Assembly (NCBI GenBank): GCA_028708105.1
Contig: JAQVZR010000027.1
Span: forward strand, 1-11,121
Direction of reading: 5' to 3'
From: Desulfoplanes sp.
GTDB taxonomy: Bacteria; Desulfobacterota; Desulfovibrionia; Desulfovibrionales; Desulfomicrobiaceae
DNA length: 11,121 bases
This document shows, one piece after another, positions 5,925 to 11,121 of this stretch. Made by a program: the position numbers and the translations under genes. Below the pieces are notes generated by a model, which searched no databases, had not been told where the DNA came from, and saw nothing but the letters and a program-made list of their open reading frames with translations. Positions within the stretch are counted from its first letter, which is position 1; every line of letters starts with the position of its first letter.

Positions 5925-7775
5925 TTAGTAGGCAGGCAGCCCTGGAAATCCCATAACGGTCCAGAGGAGTCCGGTGACCAACAGGATCACAATATTGGCA
6001 CAAAACCACAGGGGAATACCGACACGCAGGTAATCCTTAGGCTCCAAATAGCCACTGGCGTAGACAATGGCGTTGGGAGGTGTACCAATAATCAGACAGT
6101 ATGCAAAGGATGATGCAACAGCTGTACTCATGGCCATGAAGGGCAGGAATGTCGTGCCTGGATGAACCATACCCGCCATGTTCAAGGTAATGGGACCAAC
6201 AGCAGCAGCTGCGGGACCATCAGCCATGAGGTTTGTCAGGACGGCTGTGAGACCATTGGCTGTAGCCATCAACGGCAATCCTTTGTCCATTCCGAAAGGA
6301 GCCAGGAAATCAATGACTGAGCTGGCTATCCAGTAGGCAGCACCTGTTTCATCCAGAGTCCGGCCGAAAATGATGGCTCCGGCATACAACCATACAACAC
6401 CCCAGTCGACTCTCTCCTGATAATCACGCCAGTTGACGACACCGGCCATGATGTAGGCCATGGCACCGGCAACGGCAATAACACCGATACCAAGACGTAC
6501 AGGATAGATACCAATTTGATAAAAAGCTTTTTCCGTGAACCATCCGAATACCATGATCACAAAGATAATAACGGCCCATATCTGATTGCGGTTCCACTTG
6601 CCCATCTTGCCGATTTCTTTTTCAAGCTGCTGCATGGCGGGCCTGAGGGACTTGATTCGGGGCTTAAATCTCCAGTTGACCATAAACCAGGTGACGGGGA
6701 TCATAACGAAGAGGAACGGAAAACAATAGGTACACCACTGGAAATACCCGATATCGAATCCGAACATGTCGTTCAAATAGGTCATCATGATGACGTTGCG
6801 GGCACCACCGGAAGGGGCACCTGGGCCACCAATGTTACAGGCCATGGCAATGGCAATCATGAGCATTTTTGCCAGTTCCTTGTCTTCGGGAACCTCTTCA
6901 GTCAGACTGTTCTGATACAAAAGCATACCAATGGGGAGAAACATGGCCGCCAGGGCATGGTCGGAAATAAAAGCGGCCAGCGGGGTAATGATCAAAAAGA
7001 AGATCAATGTAATCCAGCGTACGTCCGGTACCGCCAGTTTTTTAAACATCATCAGGCAGACCCGCTTATCCACCCCGGTTTTGACGAAAGCCGCAGCAAA
7101 CATCAAACTACCCATGATAAACCAGCATGCGTCAGACCAGTAAAGCATGGCCACCTGCTGCCGGGATATCACATTGGAGAATACCAGAATCAAGCCGATA
7201 CAAAAGGCGACTGCCGGAAGCGGAATACACTCTGTCACAAAACAGAGGACAACAAAGGACATAAGCGCAATGGAAACCTTAATGGCCCAGATCCCCTTGT
7301 CCGCAGCTTTTGTGTCATTTTCTGAAAGCTTATTGTAATCAAGAACATTCATCCGGTAATCAAATGCCTTCTTCATTATGGCATTGTATTTTTCGGCGTC
7401 AACATTGTCCTTGATAAAGGCATTAGCTTTTTTGAAATTTGTTCCCTCACAGGGAATCTTATACTTCTTACACCACTTGGCGTCTCTTTTCATGAACCGG
7501 GCCTTGTTCAAAGCGCCCATCTCCATGTTTTTTTCCATCATCTGTGCGGTAACAAGCTGCCACTGATCCACATCTGAACTTTTTTTCTGAAAGAGTTCCT
7601 GAGTTAAAAAATTCACAACATTTTTGGTCCCTACCGAATACTGGGTTCCTACCTTCATCATACTGTTTGGAGTCGGCAGAACAAGTATGATGAAAAAAAG
7701 AGCAACCGGAATAATGAATATTTTCCAGTCCACATACTTGTCGTATCCTGTGGCCTTTTTCTTTTCCGTTGTCAT
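5925..7775 (-). CDS. DASS/SLC13-type anion transporter with large hydrophilic insert
   Basis: This 616-residue membrane protein resembles the divalent anion:Na+ symporter (DASS, SLC13/CitT) family, whose members carry sulfate or dicarboxylates. After one helix (about 18-34) comes a hydrophilic stretch of about 125 residues (36-160) with two cysteines (102 and 110), then the multi-helix core from about 165. The two-repeat DASS architecture is visible: hairpin motif ISDHALAAMFLPI (270-281) with NIGGPGAPSGGARN (314-327) in the first half, and NLMADGPAAAAVGPI (515-529) with IIGTPPNAI (562-570) in the second. Canonical members have SNT where this has SDH and ADG. The last motif, GTPPN, is intact. 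The start ATG at 7775 has TAGAGGT upstream. It follows the receiver-CBS gene by 45 bp, probably in one transcript. Sulfate or another oxyanion is a likely substrate given the apparent host, but the altered motifs make substrate and coupling ion uncertain. Confidence 0.85.
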   Translation of the reverse strand: MTTEKKKATGYDKYVDWKIFIIPVALFFIILVLPTPNSMMKVGTQYSVGTKNVVNFLTQELFQKKSSDVDQWQLVTAQMMEKNMEMGALNKARFMKRDAKWCKKYKIPCEGTNFKKANAFIKDNVDAEKYNAIMKKAFDYRMNVLDYNKLSENDTKAADKGIWAIKVSIALMSFVVLCFVTECIPLPAVAFCIGLILVFSNVISRQQVAMLYWSDACWFIMGSLMFAAAFVKTGVDKRVCLMMFKKLAVPDVRWITLIFFLIITPLAAFISDHALAAMFLPIGMLLYQNSLTEEVPEDKELAKMLMIAIAMACNIGGPGAPSGGARNVIMMTYLNDMFGFDIGYFQWCTYCFPFLFVMIPVTWFMVNWRFKPRIKSLRPAMQQLEKEIGKMGKWNRNQIWAVIIFVIMVFGWFTEKAFYQIGIYPVRLGIGVIAVAGAMAYIMAGVVNWRDYQERVDWGVVWLYAGAIIFGRTLDETGAAYWIASSVIDFLAPFGMDKGLPLMATANGLTAVLTNLMADGPAAAAVGPITLNMAGMVHPGTTFLPFMAMSTAVASSFAYCLIIGTPPNAIVYASGYLEPKDYLRVGIPLWFCANIVILLVTGLLWTVMGFPGLPAY

Positions 7776-7820
7776 ATAAACCTCTACTTGTTTTTCTGGT
7801 TTCGAAGGCGATGGCTTGTA

Positions 7821-8723
7821 TTAGGCTTCCAAAATAATTTTGGAAATTTCGTAGAACAATTCCTGCTCCCGAATAACTCCGATAACCTTGCCGTTTTCTT
7901 TGACAATGACCCGCCTGCGACCCTCGGAATGCATCGTGTCCACAACATCCATGAGATTGGCATCGCCTGCTACAACCGGTGGACACTCGCTCATGATCTC
8001 ACGGATTTTACGATTTTTGAGCTTTTTCACCTGGGTCAAAAAAAGTCCGCTCCAAAACATGGGGGAGAACTGCATGGACTCGGCCATGGACGGTTTGGGT
8101 GCGGAAAGATATTCTGGCCGGACTGCGTCCAGAAGTTTCTGCATATTCAAGACACCTACAACCTCGTCACCTTCAAAAACCATGATGGCCCGATGACCGC
8201 TTTCCATGATTTTGCCTGTGGATAAAAACCTTTCATAGGAATCTTTCAGCTTTTCGATGCCCTCTTTGACCGTTGAATCAGCCTGCACCTTGGTATAATC
8301 TTCAATGGGGATCATTATTTCCGCAGCAGTCTTTTCTCTAGCGGTACGTGTATGCACCGCGTTATACGCATCGTTGATCTTGGCGGAAAGCAGATCAATG
8401 TCACAGGGTTTATTTAAGTAATCAAAAGCTCCCTTGACCAAAGATTTTTTAGCTGATTCCATACCCCCGTGACCCGTCAGCATAATCACCTGGATATCCG
8501 CATCAATTTCCTTGATTTTGGGCAGCACTTCCTCGCCACTCATACCTGGCATCTTGACGTCCAGTATCACCACATCGTGGGGATTTTTTTTCAAGATACT
8601 CAGTGCTTCTTCGCCGTTCCCGGCCATGGATACTTCGTATCCTTTTCGCTCCAGGATTTTAGACGTTGTTGAGCGGAATCGCTCTTCATCATCAACCATC
8701 AACACCTTAATTTTCTTTCCCAT
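7821..8723 (-). CDS. Response regulator with receiver and paired CBS domains
   Basis: The 300-residue protein starts with a CheY-like receiver (about 5-122): acidic pocket DDE (11-13), phosphoacceptor Asp 55 in VVILDVKMPG, Thr 83 in MLTGHG and Lys 105 in YLNKP. A CBS pair follows. The first repeat (about 134-203) begins AAEIMIPIEDYTKV and ends VVGVLNMQKLLDAV; the second (about 238-298) begins KIREIMSECPPVV and ends KVIGVIREQELFYEI. CBS pairs commonly bind AMP, ATP or related nucleotides and often regulate channels and transporters. An extended segment (about 205-237) separates the two repeats. The open frame runs back to 8858, but AGGAGGAAG before the ATG at 8723 decides the start, and the earlier region overlaps the upstream gene. 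Lying immediately upstream of the transporter gene, it is the best candidate for a direct regulator of that transporter; this is inference. Confidence 0.93.
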   Translation of the reverse strand: MGKKIKVLMVDDEERFRSTTSKILERKGYEVSMAGNGEEALSILKKNPHDVVILDVKMPGMSGEEVLPKIKEIDADIQVIMLTGHGGMESAKKSLVKGAFDYLNKPCDIDLLSAKINDAYNAVHTRTAREKTAAEIMIPIEDYTKVQADSTVKEGIEKLKDSYERFLSTGKIMESGHRAIMVFEGDEVVGVLNMQKLLDAVRPEYLSAPKPSMAESMQFSPMFWSGLFLTQVKKLKNRKIREIMSECPPVVAGDANLMDVVDTMHSEGRRRVIVKENGKVIGVIREQELFYEISKIILEA

Positions 8724-8726
8724 TAT

Positions 8727-8735
8727 CTTCCTCCT
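8727..8735 (-). promoter_or_regulatory. Ribosome binding site deciding the 8723 start
   Basis: On the minus strand AGGAGGAAG lies 3 nt before the ATG at 8723, placing the AGGAGG core at normal spacing. It supports starting at MGKKIKVLMVDDEE and not at 8858. Confidence 0.8.
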
Positions 8736-8805
8736 GGGTTGGTCGGAATGTGGTAAGGACATCAGTGTGGTGTCACCAGATCTAAAATGCATAATGATCC
8801 CTATT

Positions 8806-9189
8806 CTAGACCAGACCGCATGCACTCTTCGCCTTTTGTAACAGCTCGTCCAAATCAACCGGTTTCACCAGATATCCGGAAGCTCCGTAGCGCATCCCTT
8901 CTTCAGCAGATTCTGTCGTGGCATGACCGGTAAGCAGAATAACCTGAATATCTGGATGATCTGTTTTTATTTTTTCAAGGGTTTGCATCCCATTCATGCC
9001 TGGCATTTTGACATCCAGAATAACAACATCCACCGGGTTGTCCTGCAAAATTTTGAGAGCCATGATCCCGCTGTCAGCCGTAAGTATCTCAATTCCCTGA
9101 TGACGAAAGACTTTACGTGCGCTGGAAAGAAAACGTTCTTCGTCATCGACCAGGAGAATCCGGATATCTTTTATTTCTTTATCTGCCAT
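8806..9189 (-). CDS. Receiver-only response regulator
   Basis: A 127-residue stand-alone CheY-like receiver. The acidic pocket is DDEE (15-18), the phosphoacceptor is Asp 59 in VVILDVKMPG, the switch Thr is 87 in ILLTGHA, and the conserved Lys is 109 in YLVKP. The domain fills the whole protein, leaving no output domain. Its start overlaps the end of the upstream receiver gene by 11 bp, a sign of translational coupling. The next gene, the receiver-CBS protein, begins 82 bp downstream with no terminator between. It presumably takes phosphate from the Cache kinase encoded two genes upstream, acting as a phosphate shuttle or sink, or by binding a partner. Which of these applies cannot be told from sequence. 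Confidence 0.93.
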   Translation of the reverse strand: MADKEIKDIRILLVDDEERFLSSARKVFRHQGIEILTADSGIMALKILQDNPVDVVILDVKMPGMNGMQTLEKIKTDHPDIQVILLTGHATTESAEEGMRYGASGYLVKPVDLDELLQKAKSACGLV

Positions 9190-9568
9190 TATTTTCTGAC
9201 TGCCCCTTGATCCATGCCTGACGGATCTTTTCTAGTAGCTCATCAATACCGACGGGTTTCATCATGTAGTCAAATGCCCCGAGGGACATTCCCTGTTTTC
9301 CTGACCGTATGGATGCATGGCCAGTGATCATGATTACTTCGATGGAAGGATAGGCATTTTTTATTTCTTCAAGAATTTCCAGACCGTTTTTCCCAGGCAT
9401 TTTGACATCCAGGACAACCACATCAATGGGGTTTTCCCCTAGATACACAAGTGCTTTTTCGCCATCAGGTAGTCCGCTCGCATTGATATGGCGCTTTTGC
9501 AGACGCTTGACCACGGTTTCCAGCAGATCGATCTCGTCATCGACAATCAGCACTCGCATTGCTTCCAT
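9179..9568 (-). CDS. Receiver-only response regulator
   Basis: A 129-residue stand-alone receiver, with the acidic pocket DDE (10-12), phosphoacceptor Asp 54 in VVLDVKMPGKNG, Thr 82 in IMITGHA and Lys 104 in DYMMKP. A short polar tail (about 118-129) follows the last helix; there is no output domain. The ATG at 9568 has AAGGAT upstream and lies only 4 bp after the stop of the sensor kinase, so kinase and receiver are almost certainly co-expressed cognate partners. A methionine at residue 4 is a possible alternative start but lies further from the Shine-Dalgarno site. It overlaps the following receiver gene by 11 bp. It shares the GAFDY and MKP signatures with the receiver at 1-309. Confidence 0.93.
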   Translation of the reverse strand: MEAMRVLIVDDEIDLLETVVKRLQKRHINASGLPDGEKALVYLGENPIDVVVLDVKMPGKNGLEILEEIKNAYPSIEVIMITGHASIRSGKQGMSLGAFDYMMKPVGIDELLEKIRQAWIKGQSENNGR

Positions 9569-9572
9569 GAAT

Positions 9573-11121
9573 CTATCCTTCCTGATAGGTCAAAGGCAGG
9601 GTTATAATGAATGCAGCACCCTCTTCCTGCCGATTCTCAAGGCGTAGACTGCCACCGAGTTTTTCCATGAGGCTGTAACTGATAGCCAGCCCAAGGCCGG
9701 TTCCCTGTCCGACTTTTTTGGTGGTGAAAAAAGGATCGAAAATCTTTTTTTCAATTTCTTTAGGGATGCCAGGGCCGTTATCCCGGATACAAATTTTGAT
9801 TTCTTTATTGCGCAGGTCGGCCTGAGTGCTGATAAAAATATCGCCACCGTTATCAAGGGCATCAATGGAATTATTGATCAGGTTTAAGAAGACCTGCTGC
9901 AGCTGGGAAGTATCACTTAATGTACGGGGGAGATTTTGTTGCATCTGTGTGGTAATACTAATATTTTGATATTTGGCTTCATTTTCAAAAAATGACAGTG
10001 TCTGTTCAAGGACCTTGTTTACATCCACACTTTCACGCAACGGTTCCATGCGCCTGGCAAAACCCAACATCCGATGCACAACTTTTTTTGCCCGATCAAC
10101 ATGAATTTCAATTTTATCCACGGCATCTTTAAATTCCTGAAAATTTTTGCTCTGTTTCACATCTTCTTCTTCAAGAAGATCGCGAATCCAGCCGGCTTTT
10201 TCTTTGATGACCGCCAATGGATTGTTCACCTCATGGGCAACACCTGCGGCCATTTTTCCTAATGCCGCCATTTTGCTTGATTGCATAAGACTTTCGTCCA
10301 ACATAGCCTTTTCCTGCTCGGCCCGAACAAGTTGGCGGATCATGAGCCTGGTGATTAAAAGAATACCAAGAAGAATGCTCAATATAGCAACAACCCCGAT
10401 GATGACGACATATCGTTGAGTCCGAAGAAGGGGGGTGAGTTCCTCTTTGGGATCTTCCCGGACTACGAGAAGCCAGTTTTTTCCTTCCAGCCATTGCAAT
10501 CCAAAAAGAACTTCACCATGAGGGGATGAGCTCTGGATAATTCTGGGTCCGGAAAACCGCGTGGGGGCATGTAAAAAATTCTTTAACGGTGCGATTTTCC
10601 CAAATCGTGGTGTTGTCTGGAACTCCATGGCCGCATTGACAAGATATGCATCTCCATTCTGACCTTGCTGGATGGAGTTGACCTGGGATTCGAAAACTCC
10701 AGAATCAATGGTTGCCCTGAGAATCCAATTCATGTCCCCTTCTCTGCGCAACACGGCAATGATGAAGTGCGGAAATTTACGAAAGCCCATAAAAACGTCA
10801 CTGACATACACTCCCTTGGCCAGGACTTCGTGGAACCATCGTTCGTTTTTATAATTGATGCCTTTGAGATTGTACGGGCCACAATAACTGACATGGTTAC
10901 CTTCCTGGTCAATTATCCCCAGATCAATGAACGTCTCAGAACTTTGCCTGACAATGCGTAAAATGTTCTCCAGTCCTCCTTCATTGCACAACTGTTGAAA
11001 GGATTGGGTTGCGGCGATAATTTTAAGTTGGGCTATGCGTTCTCCCAGAAAAATATCCAGTGCATGTGACTTGTTGGTCACCAATGTAGCCAGGTTTTCT
11101 TTTATTTTCGTTGTATAGGTT
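9573..11121 (-). CDS. Cache-domain sensor histidine kinase, 5' end beyond window
   Basis: The frame is open to the right edge of the window, so about 515 C-terminal residues are visible and the first helix with about 40 residues is missing; the TTG at 11084 is internal. Visible, in order, are most of a periplasmic double-Cache region ([20 protein letters not shown] near 10935-10876; [10 protein letters not shown]), a membrane helix ([19 protein letters not shown]), a linker, the HisKA domain with H-box [10 protein letters not shown] (His codon 10233-10235), and HATPase_c with [24 protein letters not shown] and GTGLGL. All kinase motifs are intact. It is a paralogue of the kinase at 3078-4760: the Cache core and the whole catalytic half align without large gaps by eye. 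It is the first gene of the minus-strand series visible here and is followed 4 bp later by a receiver gene. Confidence 0.94.
   Translation of the reverse strand, partial: TYTTKIKENLATLVTNKSHALDIFLGERIAQLKIIAATQSFQQLCNEGGLENILRIVRQSSETFIDLGIIDQEGNHVSYCGPYNLKGINYKNERWFHEVLAKGVYVSDVFMGFRKFPHFIIAVLRREGDMNWILRATIDSGVFESQVNSIQQGQNGDAYLVNAAMEFQTTPRFGKIAPLKNFLHAPTRFSGPRIIQSSSPHGEVLFGLQWLEGKNWLLVVREDPKEELTPLLRTQRYVVIIGVVAILSILLGILLITRLMIRQLVRAEQEKAMLDESLMQSSKMAALGKMAAGVAHEVNNPLAVIKEKAGWIRDLLEEEDVKQSKNFQEFKDAVDKIEIHVDRAKKVVHRMLGFARRMEPLRESVDVNKVLEQTLSFFENEAKYQNISITTQMQQNLPRTLSDTSQLQQVFLNLINNSIDALDNGGDIFISTQADLRNKEIKICIRDNGPGIPKEIEKKIFDPFFTTKKVGQGTGLGLAISYSLMEKLGGSLRLENRQEEGAAFIITLPLTYQEG

Noticed and set aside
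6516..7325. Plus-strand 269-codon open frame
   Set aside because: Fully antisense to the DASS-type transporter; translation is His/Asn/Gly-rich with no recognisable domain, typical of a shadow of a membrane protein gene.
7468..7986. Minus-strand 172-codon open frame across the transporter and receiver-CBS junction
   Set aside because: It overlaps two well-supported genes on the same strand in another frame, and its translation is low-complexity and Cys/Arg-rich.
11082..11084. TTG at 11084 as the start of the right sensor kinase
   Set aside because: The same frame stays open to base 11121 and aligns with the paralogue's sequence after its first helix, so the gene is simply cut by the window edge.
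1..11121. CRISPR arrays, tRNA or rRNA genes, intact insertion sequences
   Set aside because: No regularly spaced repeats, no tRNA-like cloverleaf and no intact transposase frame were seen on reading both strands by eye.

Overview
The window looks like chromosomal DNA from a sulfate-reducing Desulfobacterota (Desulfobacterales-like). The reasons are the moderate GC content, several short receiver-only response regulators of the 'LDVKMPG...VIMLTGHA...GAFDYLMKP' type, Cache-domain sensor kinases, and transporters of the TauE/SafE and DASS (SLC13) families, all common in that group. The taxonomic call is inference; there is no rRNA or marker gene here.

Layout. Plus strand, left: the 3' end of a receiver-only response regulator (1-309), a TauE/SafE-type anion exporter (385-1659), and an unrecognised 240-residue protein with a membrane segment near each end (1664-2386), closed by a strong intrinsic terminator (2412-2441). 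A 600-bp stretch without an intact gene follows (2442-3077), possibly with decayed coding DNA, and ends at a terminator facing the other way (3002-3039). Everything from 3078 to the right edge is on the minus strand. In transcription order: a Cache sensor histidine kinase (cut by the right edge), two receiver-only response regulators, a receiver-CBS-CBS response regulator, a DASS/SLC13-type transporter with unusual motifs, a previously untracked 50-residue membrane protein, a YIP1-family membrane protein, and a second Cache sensor histidine kinase paralogous to the first.

How it may work. Both halves pair receiver proteins lacking any DNA-binding output with an anion transporter gene. In the right-hand half the kinase, three receivers and transporter are tightly spaced (4-bp gap, 11-bp overlap, 82-bp and 45-bp gaps) with no terminator between them, so they are probably one transcript. 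A plausible reading is that a periplasmic Cache domain senses a small molecule and signals by phosphotransfer to receivers that act by protein contact. One receiver carries a CBS pair that could read adenine nucleotides, perhaps to control anion (sulfate-like) traffic directly rather than through transcription. The transporter is notable: both DASS 'SNT' substrate/Na+ signatures are replaced and about 120 hydrophilic residues are inserted after the first helix. These functional links are inference; the sequence shows only domains, motifs and gene order.
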